From Terriglobia bacterium (GTDB lineage Bacteria > Acidobacteriota > Terriglobia > JAJPHL01): a DNA stretch of 64,000 nucleotides. Of the stretch, positions 1 through 7,999 are shown one piece after another. A program made the position numbers and the translations under genes. Every line of letters begins with the position of its first letter. The stretch's first letter is position 1. Under the pieces are notes generated by a model. The model was not told the origin of the DNA, did no database searches, and saw only the letters and a list, made by a program, of their open reading frames with translations. The stretch covers positions 62,001 through 126,000 of the forward strand of contig JAJPHL010000005.1 of assembly GCA_021325275.1 (NCBI GenBank), written 5' to 3'.

Positions 1-282
1 CGCCGCGACAATCCGAACTTCGACTTCATGGTTGTGAACTACGCGGCGCTGATGATGCAGACGAACCGCCCGAACGTCGCGCTGGCGATTCTCGACCGCG
101 AAATCGCCGAAGCGCCGACGTATTCGCGCGCGTGGTCGAACCGCGCCGCGTTGCGGTTCTTAGCACGGCAACCGGACTTGGCGCGCGGCGATGCCGAGCG
201 AGCTTTGCAGTTGGACCCCGAGAATCCGCAAGCCCGGTCGGTCTTGAAGCTCTTGGCCAGCGGCGCGATGCCCCGCGAATGA
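1..282 (+). CDS. TPR-repeat protein, 3' fragment
   Basis: The reading frame is open from the first base of the window, so this is the C-terminal 93 residues of a larger protein. The visible part has tetratricopeptide character: about 34-residue helix-turn-helix units with small residues at packing positions (AALMMQTNRPNVALAILDR, then AWSNRAALRFLARQPDLARG and AERALQLDPENPQA). TPR arrays mediate protein-protein contacts, and the specific role cannot be read from this fragment. It ends with TGA 24 bases before the DinB-like gene. Confidence 0.75.
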   Translation, partial: RRDNPNFDFMVVNYAALMMQTNRPNVALAILDREIAEAPTYSRAWSNRAALRFLARQPDLARGDAERALQLDPENPQARSVLKLLASGAMPRE

Positions 283-293
283 GGGTGCCGCGC

Positions 294-299
294 TACAAT
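294..299 (+). promoter_or_regulatory. -10-like hexamer of the DinB-like gene (leaderless)
   Basis: TACAAT ends 6 nt before the ATG at 306, and no Shine-Dalgarno is present. Transcription would begin at or next to the start codon. Confidence 0.5.
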
Positions 300-305
300 A
301 CCCAA

Positions 306-782
306 ATGAGCTTCTCACAAGAAATGGCCGACGTTTACGCGCGCGATTTGAAGCGCTTGTTGCAAGAGATCGAAGCATTCCCCTCCGACGACGCCCTGTG
401 GCGCGTGGCGCCCGGCGTCACGAACTCGGCCGGAAATCTCGCCCTGCACCTGGAAGGAAATTTGCGCGAGTACATTGGCCGGCAACTGGGCGGCGTCGCG
501 TACACGCGTCAACGGCCGCTGGAGTTTTCCTCGAAGGGCGCGCCCGCGGCGGCGCTCGCGGCGCAGATGCGCGACTTGCCTGAATCGATTTCGCGAGTGA
601 TCGCGGGTCTCTCGAACGCCAAGCTCGACGAACCATTTCCGGAACAAGGATTACCGCAGCAGCGGACAAACCGGCTCTACTTGCTGCATCTCTACGGGCA
701 TTTCAACTATCACCTCGGGCAAATCGACTACCTTCGCCGCATCGTGACCGAAGGCAAGGCGGTCGACTTCGCGAATCTATGA
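306..782 (+). CDS. DinB-like / DUF1572-type protein
   Basis: A 158-residue protein with the DinB/YfiT four-helix layout: a first metal-type histidine in LALHLEGN and a C-terminal helix with two more in YGHFNYHLGQIDYLRR. Members bind a divalent metal; several are thiol-dependent transferases, but most have no known substrate. The frame is open further upstream, but ATG 306 matches the family N-terminus and lies 6 nt after a TACAAT hexamer. The stop overlaps the ATG of the next gene (ATGA), so the two are probably translationally coupled. The fold is fairly clear, the function unknown. Confidence 0.8.
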   Translation: MSFSQEMADVYARDLKRLLQEIEAFPSDDALWRVAPGVTNSAGNLALHLEGNLREYIGRQLGGVAYTRQRPLEFSSKGAPAAALAAQMRDLPESISRVIAGLSNAKLDEPFPEQGLPQQRTNRLYLLHLYGHFNYHLGQIDYLRRIVTEGKAVDFANL

Positions 783-1537
783 TTTCAAACCTGCTCTCAG
801 TTCTACTGCTGGCGTCCGCCGGACTTTGGCAACCACCCGCGCAAGAAAAACCGGCGCCTTGGTCGCCGATCGCGACGTTCTCGATTCTCGGCTACGATCC
901 TGCCACCGGCGAAGTGGGCGGCGCGGTGCAATCGCGCGTGTTCGCGGTGGGCAATGGCGTGTTGTGGGCGGAAGCGAACGCGGGCGTCGCGGCGACGCAA
1001 GCGATCGTCGATGTGAGTTACGGTCCGCAAGCGATCAATTTGCTGAAACTCGGATATCCGCCGGAACAAATCGTGCGGATGATTCACGATTCCGATCCCG
1101 ATCCGCGCCCGGGCGACTGGTCGAAGCTGGGCCGGCAATTCGCGGTAATGAACGCGAAGGGCGAATACGCCGCATACACCGGACCGAAAGCCACCGAGTG
1201 GGCCGGCAACAAAGGCGGCAAATTCTGCACCGCGCAAGGAAATATTTTGGCGGGCGAAGCGGTGGTCAACGGAATGGTGGAGGCGTTCGAGAAAACTTCT
1301 GGACATCTCTCGCTGCGCTTGCTCGCGGCGCTCGAAGCGGGACAGAAAGCGGGCGGAGACAAGCGCGGAATGCAGTCGGCCGCCATGCTGATCGTGAAGA
1401 AAGACGGCGGCGTGTGGCTGCACAACGACGTCGTGCTGCGTCTTCAGGTGGACGACAATCCCACGCCGATCGCCGAGTTGCGGCGCCTGGTCGAGAAGGC
1501 TGTCCAGCAGTGGCATCTGGGTGCGAGCGCGAAGTAG
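779..1537 (+). CDS. Exported DUF1028 protein (Ntn-hydrolase-like)
   Basis: This 252-residue protein starts with a short hydrophobic signal-like segment (MISNLLSVLLLASAG) followed by the DUF1028 core: TFSILGYDPATGEVGGAVQS near residue 34, a conserved VAATQA segment, and ILAGEAVV / AGGDKRGMQSAAMLIV in the second half. DUF1028 proteins are related to N-terminal-nucleophile hydrolases, and no substrate is established. The signal peptide implies a periplasmic or secreted location. It overlaps the DinB-like gene by 4 nt. Confidence 0.85.
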   Translation: MISNLLSVLLLASAGLWQPPAQEKPAPWSPIATFSILGYDPATGEVGGAVQSRVFAVGNGVLWAEANAGVAATQAIVDVSYGPQAINLLKLGYPPEQIVRMIHDSDPDPRPGDWSKLGRQFAVMNAKGEYAAYTGPKATEWAGNKGGKFCTAQGNILAGEAVVNGMVEAFEKTSGHLSLRLLAALEAGQKAGGDKRGMQSAAMLIVKKDGGVWLHNDVVLRLQVDDNPTPIAELRRLVEKAVQQWHLGASAK

Positions 1538-1543
1538 TACAAT
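1538..1543 (+). promoter_or_regulatory. -10-like hexamer of the radical SAM gene (leaderless)
   Basis: TACAAT starts immediately after the stop codon of the DUF1028 gene and ends 7 nt before the GTG at 1551. It supports the GTG start. Confidence 0.5.
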
Positions 1544-1550
1544 CCTCTCA

Positions 1551-3248
1551 GTGCCCGAACGCTTCACACTCGTGCTCGTCAAGCCGTCGCATTACGACGA
1601 CGACGGCTACGTGATTCAATGGCTTCGCTCGGCGATTCCGTCGAACAGCTTAGCCGTGCTGCACGGACTGGCGGTCGATTGCCAAAAGCGCGGCGTTCTC
1701 GGCCATGGCGTCGAGTGGGTAGTTCGCGCGCTCGACGAAACGAACACGCGCGTGCATCCCGAAAAACTCGCGCGACTCATTCGCGACAACGGCGGCCGCG
1801 GGCTCGTGGGACTGGTCGGCGTGCAGTCGAATCAATTTCCGCACGCCATGGATTTAGCGCGGCGATTTCGCGCCGCGGGCGTTCAAGTTTCCATCGGCGG
1901 ATTTCACGTGTCCGGCTGCTTGGCGATGCTTCCGTCCATGCCTGCGGAATTGCAGGAAGCAATGGACCTGGGAGTCTCGCTCTACGCCGGCGAAGCGGAG
2001 AATCATTTTGAGGAAGTCTTGCGCGACGCTTGGGCCGGCTCGCTGAAGCCGCTCTACAACTATGCCGCCGACCTCCCCGCCCTGGAGGGCGCGCCGCCGC
2101 CGATGCTGCCGGCGTCGCGCATCAAGCGCACCGCGGGTCGTCTCACCACCGTCGATGCGGGACGCGGCTGCCCGTTCCTGTGTTCCTTCTGCACGATCAT
2201 CAACGTGCAGGGGCGCAAGTCGCGGCGGCGTTCCGCGGACGATATCGAGCACATCATTCGCCAGAATCTCGCGCAGGGGATCAATCATTTCTTCATCACC
2301 GACGACAATCTGGCGCGAAACAAGGATTGGGAACCGATCTTCGACCGCATGATCGAGCTGCGCGAGCGCGAAGGATTGAAATTCAAGTTCACCGTGCAGG
2401 TGGACACGATGTGCCATCGCATCCCCGGCTTCATCGAGAAAGGCGCGCGCGCGGGAATCAGCAAAGTTTTTCTGGGACTGGAAAGCATCAACCCGGACAG
2501 TCTCGCGGGCGCGCGGAAAAAGCAGAACAAGATTCAGGAGTATCGCAAGATGCTCCTCGAATGGAAGCGCTGGAAAGTCACGACCTACGCCGGCTATATT
2601 CTGGGATTCCCCGGCGACACGCCCGAGCAACTGCTGCACGACATTGAGATCATCAAGCGTGAACTGCCGCTCGACTTGCTGGAATTCTTCTGCCTGACGC
2701 CGCTGCCCGGCTCGGAAGATCATTTGAAATTGCATCAGGCTGGCGCATTCCTCGATCCCGACCTGAACAAGTACGATCTGGAGCACGTTTGCGCGAAGCA
2801 TCCGACGATGTCGCGCGAGCGGTGGGAAAAGTTGTATCGCCAGGCGTGGGCTGCGTATTACACCGACGAACACATCCGCACCGTGATGCGCCGCGCCACG
2901 GCGAGCGGAATCAGCGCGGGAAAAATGATGTTCCTGCTCTTGTGGTTCCACGGCTGCATCTCGATTGAAAAAATCCATCCGCTGGAAGGCGGATATATGC
3001 GGCGCAAGTATCGCCTCGACCGCCGGCCCGGACTGCCGATCGAAAGTCCGTTGGTGTTTTACCCGCGATACGCTTGGGAATCCGTGTCGAAGCACGCGAA
3101 ATTCCTGCGGCTCATCTGGCGATACTACTGGTTCCGGCAAAGTTTGAAGCGCGATCCCGAAGCGAAGAATTATCGCGACGTGGCGTTGACGCCGGTAGCC
3201 GACGATGAGCTCGAAACGCTTGAGATGATGCAGGTGTTGGCGAAGTAG
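1551..3248 (+). CDS. B12-binding-type radical SAM protein
   Basis: A 565-residue enzyme. Residues 1-170 resemble a cobalamin-binding Rossmann domain (GLVGVQSNQFPHAMDLARRF, then VSIGGFHVSG). A radical SAM domain follows, with the cluster motif CPFLCSFC (Cys 207, 211, 214), which binds a [4Fe-4S] cluster and S-adenosylmethionine. The C-terminal part (HGCISIEKIHPLEGG, RYYWFRQSLKRDP) resembles uncharacterised members of the B12 radical SAM group. The substrate cannot be inferred. The GTG at 1551 gives the natural beginning PERFTLVLVKPSHYDDDG and sits 7 nt after a TACAAT hexamer. An upstream ATG at 1521 would overlap the previous gene and is less likely. Confidence 0.85.
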   Translation: MPERFTLVLVKPSHYDDDGYVIQWLRSAIPSNSLAVLHGLAVDCQKRGVLGHGVEWVVRALDETNTRVHPEKLARLIRDNGGRGLVGLVGVQSNQFPHAMDLARRFRAAGVQVSIGGFHVSGCLAMLPSMPAELQEAMDLGVSLYAGEAENHFEEVLRDAWAGSLKPLYNYAADLPALEGAPPPMLPASRIKRTAGRLTTVDAGRGCPFLCSFCTIINVQGRKSRRRSADDIEHIIRQNLAQGINHFFITDDNLARNKDWEPIFDRMIELREREGLKFKFTVQVDTMCHRIPGFIEKGARAGISKVFLGLESINPDSLAGARKKQNKIQEYRKMLLEWKRWKVTTYAGYILGFPGDTPEQLLHDIEIIKRELPLDLLEFFCLTPLPGSEDHLKLHQAGAFLDPDLNKYDLEHVCAKHPTMSRERWEKLYRQAWAAYYTDEHIRTVMRRATASGISAGKMMFLLLWFHGCISIEKIHPLEGGYMRRKYRLDRRPGLPIESPLVFYPRYAWESVSKHAKFLRLIWRYYWFRQSLKRDPEAKNYRDVALTPVADDELETLEMMQVLAK

Positions 3249-3298
3249 GTCTTGAGTGGGACGCCAAGAAAAGCTCAACAACGTCACATTGCCAAGAT

Positions 3299-3907
3299 TT
3301 ACTGATTCATCGACGGCGCCGTCAACCGTTGCGCGGCGTGTTGGAAAGTCCGGTTCATGTGATTCTGGAAGTCCGAGCGGAAATCGAAAAGATTACGGTC
3401 GGTGATCGCCTTGGCGGATTGCGCCACTTCCTCCAACATGCTCCGCCGCACCGCTTCAAACTGCGCTTGCAGCACCATGCTCATGTCCGCGGCCTGCTCG
3501 GCGCGGAACTGCGCCATCCAATCCTCGGCGCGGCGATGGAAGAGCGCCTCGTTCTCTTGGATCATCTGCATCAGCGTTTCCTGAATCGTCACCGGCGCGT
3601 CGTCCATGGTTTTCTGGCACGCTTCCTGCATCCGCTGGACGTTGCGTTCCACCATGCGCTCGGCTTCGGTGGTCATGGTGCGCATGCTCTGCTCGGTGAT
3701 CCGATGGATGCGCTTCTGCATGTCGGCGGACGCGCGGTCGAGCATCTCGGCCATCTTAGCGGCCCCGGCGGCGATCGCTTCTTCGGCGCGCTTTCCGGCC
3801 CGCTCGGCCATCTTGTCCATTTGCGCGGTAACGGCGCGATCCACCGCTTCCTCGATGAAGCGGCCCAACATCTCGTGCACAAGTGCGCCCTGGATTTGCT
3901 CCGACAT
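3299..3907 (-). CDS. Coiled-coil hypothetical protein
   Basis: A 202-residue, Met/Glu/Ala/Gln-rich, almost wholly helical protein. Heptad-like segments run through MAERAGKRAEEAIAAGAAKM, RITEQSMRTMTTEAERMVER and AEDWMAQFRAEQAADMSMVL. There is no signal peptide and no membrane segment. I recognise no family. A structural or scaffolding role is possible but unproven. The ATG at 3907 has a short AGG 5 nt upstream. A TTG at 3922 would add five residues. It is divergent from the receiver-hydrolase gene, and the intervening 230 bp holds an inverted repeat. Confidence 0.65.
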   Translation of the reverse strand: MSEQIQGALVHEMLGRFIEEAVDRAVTAQMDKMAERAGKRAEEAIAAGAAKMAEMLDRASADMQKRIHRITEQSMRTMTTEAERMVERNVQRMQEACQKTMDDAPVTIQETLMQMIQENEALFHRRAEDWMAQFRAEQAADMSMVLQAQFEAVRRSMLEEVAQSAKAITDRNLFDFRSDFQNHMNRTFQHAAQRLTAPSMNQ

Positions 3908-3988
3908 ACCGACCTGAGACAAGCACTTCCGTTGCCACTCGCAAGATGTTGAAAAGATTAGAAGGCCTCACCTTGGCGTCAACGATGT

Positions 3989-4019
3989 AGGTTACAGAAG
4001 GTAACACCAGGAGTAACCT
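3989..4019. promoter_or_regulatory. GTTAC-type inverted repeat, possible operator
   Basis: AGGTTAC at 3989-3995 and its exact complement GTAACCT at 4013-4019 flank a third half-site GGTAAC at 4000-4005. The half-sites are roughly one helical turn apart. The cluster lies between two divergent genes and 36 bp upstream of a -35-like hexamer, a position suited to a transcription factor site. No regulator is identified. Confidence 0.4.
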
Positions 4020-4054
4020 CGGGGATACCTTCGAACAGACTAGGCCTTCGGGAA

Positions 4055-4083
4055 TTGACTTTTACCCCCACCGATTCTAGACT
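4055..4083 (+). promoter_or_regulatory. Sigma-70-like promoter of the receiver-hydrolase gene
   Basis: TTGACT at 4055-4060 and TAGACT at 4078-4083 are separated by 17 bp, a good match to the housekeeping consensus. The predicted start is near 4090, next to an ATG at 4091 that opens a 14-codon frame. Confidence 0.6.
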
Positions 4084-4090
4084 TTACGGC

Positions 4091-4135
4091 ATGTCCGGCG
4101 CATCCGTGATCAGGGCTTTGAGCGACGTTCGATGA
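4091..4135 (+). CDS. Possible 14-codon leader peptide
   Basis: ATG at 4091 opens MSGASVIRALSDVR and stops with TGA at 4133-4135, five bases before the ATG of the 402-residue gene. It starts 7 nt after the -10 hexamer, so it could be a leaderless upstream frame coupled to the next gene. There is no Shine-Dalgarno for the main gene. This may be chance. Confidence 0.25.
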   Translation: MSGASVIRALSDVR

Positions 4136-4139
4136 TGTA

Positions 4140-5348
4140 ATGAAAAGTTTGATCTACTTCCTGGACGACGATCCGGTCGACGCGGACCTGTGCGCGACGA
4201 TCGTGCGCAGCCTCGGCTGCGAGGCGCTGATCTATCAGGACGTACCTGCACTCGTTGCCGCGTCGCAAGAGCGCGCCCCCGACTTTGTATTTCTCGACGA
4301 GCAGACCCGCGGCGTCAACGGCCTGGACTTGAGCCGGCAATTCCGCGAGCTGGGCTTGCAAGATATCAAGCTCGTGGTGATGGAGACGCCCGACCCCTCC
4401 GGCAAATCGGGTAAGCCTTCGGCTTCGCAGGTTGTGGCCGACGCGCGCCTGGAAAAACCGTTTGGCCATCAGCACGTGCAGTCGCTGCTCTCTCACTTAC
4501 GCAAAGGCACGCTGGAGCTGCGCTTCTGGGGCGTTCGCGGATCAATCGCCGCGCCGGGACCGTCGCACGATCGCTACGGCGGCAACACTTCATGCGTCAC
4601 GCTGCGCCTGGCGATGGACGAATACATGATCTTCGACGCCGGCACGGGCATCCGCGAGTTTGGGAATTTCCTCATTGGCCTGGGACGGCCGGTGCGCCTG
4701 CACTTGCTGATCAGCCACGCCCACTGGGATCACATTCAGGGACTTCCGTTTTTCCGCCCGGCGTACTTGCCGCAGAACACCATGACGATCTATGGTCCCG
4801 ACCAGCCGGAATCGTCGTTCGCGCAAGTGATCGCCGACCAAATGCAAGCGGTGTATTTCCCGGTACCGCTCACCGCGATGCAAGCGCAATTGCATTTCCA
4901 GACGCTGAGCGAAGGGTCGTACACCGTGGCGGGACATCCGGTGCGCACCATGCCGCTGCATCATCCCGGCAGTACGCTGGGATATCGCGTGGGCGTGAAC
5001 GGCAAGAGTTTTGTGTACGCCTGCGACAACGAAATCGCGCCGGGCGATCGGGCTCTTCGCCAGCGGCTGACCGATTTCGGGCGCGACGCGCACATCATGG
5101 TCGCCGACGCGCAGTACGTGCCGGGAGATTTTCCCGCCAAGACCGGCTGGGGACATTCCAGTTACACCGAAGTGGTGGATACGGCGCTCGAAGCGCGCGT
5201 GCGCCACTTGTTGCTGACGCATCACGATCCCGATCGCAACGACGACGCGCTCGACGCGATCGTGGAGGACGCGCGCCGGCGCATCGCCGCGCAAGGCAGC
5301 GACATGGATTGCTCGGCCGCCGCCGAAGGCGTCGTGATGTATCTGTAA
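4140..5348 (+). CDS. Receiver domain fused to metallo-beta-lactamase-fold hydrolase
   Basis: A 402-residue two-domain protein. Residues 1-120 form a CheY-like receiver: acidic pair Asp9-Asp10, phosphoacceptor Asp53 in FVFLDEQ, and Lys106 in LEKPF. Residues 125-402 form a metallo-beta-lactamase fold beginning LRFWGVRGSIAAPG, with the zinc motif HAHWDH (His193, His195, Asp197, His198), a later HHPGSTLGYRV, an ACDNE segment, and DAQY and LLLTHHDPDRNDD near the end. The hydrolase part resembles RNase Z-like or cyclic-phosphodiesterase-like proteins of two-component systems. Phosphorylation probably controls the hydrolase, but the substrate and the partner kinase are unknown; no kinase gene is in the window. 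Confidence 0.85.
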   Translation: MKSLIYFLDDDPVDADLCATIVRSLGCEALIYQDVPALVAASQERAPDFVFLDEQTRGVNGLDLSRQFRELGLQDIKLVVMETPDPSGKSGKPSASQVVADARLEKPFGHQHVQSLLSHLRKGTLELRFWGVRGSIAAPGPSHDRYGGNTSCVTLRLAMDEYMIFDAGTGIREFGNFLIGLGRPVRLHLLISHAHWDHIQGLPFFRPAYLPQNTMTIYGPDQPESSFAQVIADQMQAVYFPVPLTAMQAQLHFQTLSEGSYTVAGHPVRTMPLHHPGSTLGYRVGVNGKSFVYACDNEIAPGDRALRQRLTDFGRDAHIMVADAQYVPGDFPAKTGWGHSSYTEVVDTALEARVRHLLLTHHDPDRNDDALDAIVEDARRRIAAQGSDMDCSAAAEGVVMYL

Positions 5349-5676
5349 CCGTTAGCCCAGCCTGGAGCATTCCCGCGAACAGACCGATTACTACTGCGTA
5401 AAGGAAAACGCAGTGGTCCCGATTCTCTTCTTCCTCACATATTCGCGAGTGGCGGCAACGCCGCGTCCGGCCGTGGAGTTTCATTGGAATCTTCCACAAG
5501 TCTGCCGAACCGTCGTCGAGCACACGGCCAAAGGCGGCGAGGTCTACTCTTGCAAATGGGAGTATGCGGCCAGCCATGAGACAGCTAGCGCGCAACAACG
5601 ACGGCCCAAGCGGCGCGACTCACAAAGTACTCAGCGGGACTAGCCTCCCTCCGCCCGCTCGGCTATACTCGCCCTC
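5349..5676. other. Intergenic stretch with a small hairpin, no convincing gene
   Basis: The only clear structure is the inverted repeat ACTGCGT (5393-5399) / ACGCAGT (5408-5414) about 45 bp after the hydrolase stop. It could form a 7-bp hairpin but lacks a T-run. A 76-codon plus-strand frame at 5413-5643 has no recognisable motif, so I do not call it a gene. Confidence 0.4.
5664..5669 (+). promoter_or_regulatory. -10-like hexamer of the CDGSH gene (leaderless)
   Basis: TATACT ends 7 nt before ATG 5677, with no Shine-Dalgarno in between. Confidence 0.5.
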
Positions 5677-5919
5677 ATGGCAAACATCACGTGCAAGAAT
5701 CATGGCCCTTTGCGCATTGAAGGGGATTTCAAATTGTCCGACATGGACGGCAACACGTTCGACGTCGCCGGCCGCACCGCGATTTCGCTGTGCCGTTGCG
5801 GCGCGTCGCAGGACAAGCCGTTTTGCGACGGCTCGCACAAACAATCGGGCTTTCAGTCGGAAGTGAAGGCGCGCACGCTGCCGCCGCCCGCGCCGAAACC
5901 TCCCACGCCGCAAGTGTAG
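5677..5919 (+). CDS. CDGSH iron-sulfur domain protein
   Basis: An 80-residue protein with the complete CDGSH signature CRCGASQDKPFCDGSH (residues 40-55). Its three Cys and one His bind a redox-active [2Fe-2S] cluster in this family. The N-terminus has a second conserved patch (ITCKNHGPLRIEGDFKLSD). The C-terminus is a Pro-rich tail. There is no membrane anchor, so it is probably cytosolic. Bacterial members are linked to redox or iron handling, but the partner here is unknown. It lies 12 bp upstream of the PfkB kinase and may be co-transcribed. Confidence 0.92.
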   Translation: MANITCKNHGPLRIEGDFKLSDMDGNTFDVAGRTAISLCRCGASQDKPFCDGSHKQSGFQSEVKARTLPPPAPKPPTPQV

Positions 5920-5931
5920 AGGAGCCGCGCT

Positions 5932-6882
5932 ATGGCACAAGTCCAAGTTGTAGGCTTGGGAAGCTGCACCGTAGATTTTTTCGCGCTGGTGCCGCATCTA
6001 TTGCACGGCAACGACAAAGTCAACGCGACGAAACTGGAAATTCACGCCGGCGGCGTTACGGCGAACAATCTCACACAAGTCGCGCGCTGCGGCGCGACCA
6101 CTGGATGGTTTGGCCTGTTGGGTGACGACTCGAACAGCAAGATCATCCTCGACGCGTTTCGCGCCGACGGCATGGACACAAGTGCCGTCGAGCAAGTGCC
6201 GGGCCAACTTTCTTCGATCACCTGGATTCCCGTCGACGCGCAGGGCGAGCGCTGCATCTACATGTTCCCGAACGTCACCGCCGCGGTGACGCCCGAGCAA
6301 ATCCGCACACGGTTTGGCGCGTACATCAAGCAGGCCGCGCATCTGCACACCGAAGCGTCGCAGTTGCCGCTCGCGCCCGTGCTTGAAGCGATGCGCATCG
6401 CGCGCGACGCGGGCGTGAAGAACGTTTTCGATCTCGACGTCGATCCAACCTATTTCGTTCAAGCGGGACTAGGCACGGAAGCCGATCTCGCCGAAGCGAT
6501 GCGCTTGACGGATATTTTGAAACCGTGCAAACCGGCGGCGCGAGCCCTGACAGGAGTGTCCGGCGCGAGCGATCTGGAAGCGATGGCGCAGAAACTGCTC
6601 GCGATGGGTCCGAAGATCGTGGCGCTCACCGCGGGCGGCGAAGGTTGCGTGATCGCGTCGGCGGCGGGCATGGTGCATCGTCCGGCGTACAAAGTGAATG
6701 TGGTCGATACGACCGGCGCGGGCGACGCCTTCATGGGCGGACTTTCGTTCGCGCTTCTTCAAGGATGGCCGCACGATCGCGTAGCGTCGTTCGCCAATGC
6801 TTGCGCGGCGCTGTGCTGCACCGCGGTGGGCGCGCGCGCCATGGCGCGTCGCGATCGCGTGGAAGCGCTGATGGCGAGGTAG
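5932..6882 (+). CDS. PfkB-family carbohydrate kinase
   Basis: A 316-residue ribokinase-type kinase that transfers phosphate from ATP to a sugar or nucleoside. Visible motifs are the N-terminal GLGSCTVDFF strand, the substrate-binding HAGGVTANNLTQVARCG stretch near residue 38, and the C-terminal DTTGAGDAFMGG with the catalytic Asp and anion hole (residues about 262-273). The start ATG has AGAGGAG-like purines upstream. The next gene in the same direction is a sugar permease, so the pair probably takes up and phosphorylates one sugar. Which sugar cannot be told from sequence alone. Confidence 0.88.
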   Translation: MAQVQVVGLGSCTVDFFALVPHLLHGNDKVNATKLEIHAGGVTANNLTQVARCGATTGWFGLLGDDSNSKIILDAFRADGMDTSAVEQVPGQLSSITWIPVDAQGERCIYMFPNVTAAVTPEQIRTRFGAYIKQAAHLHTEASQLPLAPVLEAMRIARDAGVKNVFDLDVDPTYFVQAGLGTEADLAEAMRLTDILKPCKPAARALTGVSGASDLEAMAQKLLAMGPKIVALTAGGEGCVIASAAGMVHRPAYKVNVVDTTGAGDAFMGGLSFALLQGWPHDRVASFANACAALCCTAVGARAMARRDRVEALMAR

Positions 6883-6889
6883 GAAAACG

Positions 6890-6992
6890 TCAAATCAAAA
6901 ATCAAAGATCAAAATCAAAAGTCAAAAATACCATTAGGTGCCCGCGGTGTTATTTCCCATTTTTGACTTTTGACTTTTGATCTTTGATTTGA
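6890..6992. repeat. Hairpin element H0, TCAAAA-type inverted tandem arms
   Basis: The left arm 6890-6929 and right arm 6959-6992 are runs of near-heptamers (AATCAAA, GATCAAA, GTCAAAA and complements). They are nearly perfect reverse complements, except that the left arm has one extra heptamer and a one-base slip. The loop is 29 bp. The right arm ends at the AGGAGG ribosome binding site of the next gene. It has the same architecture as the GGCAAAA elements at 16-20 kb but a diverged unit that brings TGA stops into the T-rich arm. Confidence 0.85.
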
Positions 6993-7003
6993 GGAGGCAC
7001 CAA

Positions 7004-7978
7004 GTGTTCGAGCCAACCGGAGCCGTCGCGCTACTGATGACCGTCTTCAGCGCGGTCTGCTGGGGATCGTGGGCCAACGCCGGGAAACTCACGCGCAATT
7101 TCCGCTTTGAGTTGATGTACTGGGATTTTTCGGCGGGCATTTTGCTGATGTCGCTGATTTGGGCTTTCACGCTCGGCTCGGCAGGCGGTGGCCCGAACAG
7201 TTTTCTCGAAAACTTTTCCGCTGCAGACTCCTCGAATATTGCGGCCGCCGCCCTCGGCGGATTCATCTTCAACATTGCGAATCTGCTGCTGGTGGCCGGG
7301 ATCGCACTCGCGGGACTGGCGATCGCGTTCCCGTTGGCCATCGGCATCGCGATGGTCGAAGGCGTGGTCGCAAGCTACATTTTGCAACCGCGCGGCGACG
7401 TGACGCTGTTGGGTGCGGGCGTTTTCCTCGGAGTGATCGCGATTGTTATGGACGGTCGCGCGTACGCAAATCTAAGTGGCGCGAGTAAGAAAGCGTCGGG
7501 AAAAAGCGTGGCCATTTGCGCGATCTCGGGACTGCTGATGGGCAGCTTTGCTCCGTTGGTCACGCGCGCAATGACTCACGAGGTCGCGCTGACACCCTAC
7601 GGGACTTCTGTGGCATTCACAGCGGGCGCGTTTCTCTCCTGCATCGTGGCCAACGGATTTCTAATGAAGCGGCCGATTGTCGGCGAGCCTGTCGCGTTTT
7701 CAGAATACTTCGCCGCACGCGGCATCGATCACGTGTGGGGAATTCTCGGCGGATTGATCTGGGGCACCGGCGCCGTCTTTAATTTTGTGGCAGGCGGCAA
7801 ACTCGGCGTGGCGATCGCGTATGCCATCGGCCAGTCGTCGCCGATGGTGGCCGCGCTGTGGGGCGTCTTGGTGTGGAAGGAATTCGAAGGCGCGGGCGCG
7901 AAAGCCAAGGGCTATCTCGCCGCGATGTTCGCCGCGTATATTCTTGCCCTGGTGGTGATCGCGAAGGCGTACGCCTAG
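7004..7978 (+). CDS. DMT-superfamily sugar/ureide-type permease
   Basis: A 324-residue protein with about ten hydrophobic segments and the hallmark start VFSAVCWGSWANAGKLTRNF, followed by FELMYWDFSAGI and GLAIAFPLAIGIAMVEG. These match the sugar-uptake/ureide-type branch of the drug/metabolite transporter superfamily. It should import a small polar solute across the inner membrane. The GTG at 7004 is preceded by AGGAGG (6992-6997) with a 6-nt spacer; a TTG further upstream lies inside hairpin H0 and is rejected. It probably supplies substrate to the PfkB kinase. Confidence 0.8.
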   Translation: MFEPTGAVALLMTVFSAVCWGSWANAGKLTRNFRFELMYWDFSAGILLMSLIWAFTLGSAGGGPNSFLENFSAADSSNIAAAALGGFIFNIANLLLVAGIALAGLAIAFPLAIGIAMVEGVVASYILQPRGDVTLLGAGVFLGVIAIVMDGRAYANLSGASKKASGKSVAICAISGLLMGSFAPLVTRAMTHEVALTPYGTSVAFTAGAFLSCIVANGFLMKRPIVGEPVAFSEYFAARGIDHVWGILGGLIWGTGAVFNFVAGGKLGVAIAYAIGQSSPMVAALWGVLVWKEFEGAGAKAKGYLAAMFAAYILALVVIAKAYA

Positions 7979-7999
7979 TGCAACACGGTTGCCAGCCCT

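Noticed and set aside
5393-5414. Hairpin as a terminator of the receiver-hydrolase gene
   Set aside because: The 7-bp stem has no T-run after it on either strand, so I keep it only as a weak structure.
5413-5643. 76-codon frame after the receiver-hydrolase gene
   Set aside because: No start signal, no recognisable motif and an odd Arg/Gln-rich end.
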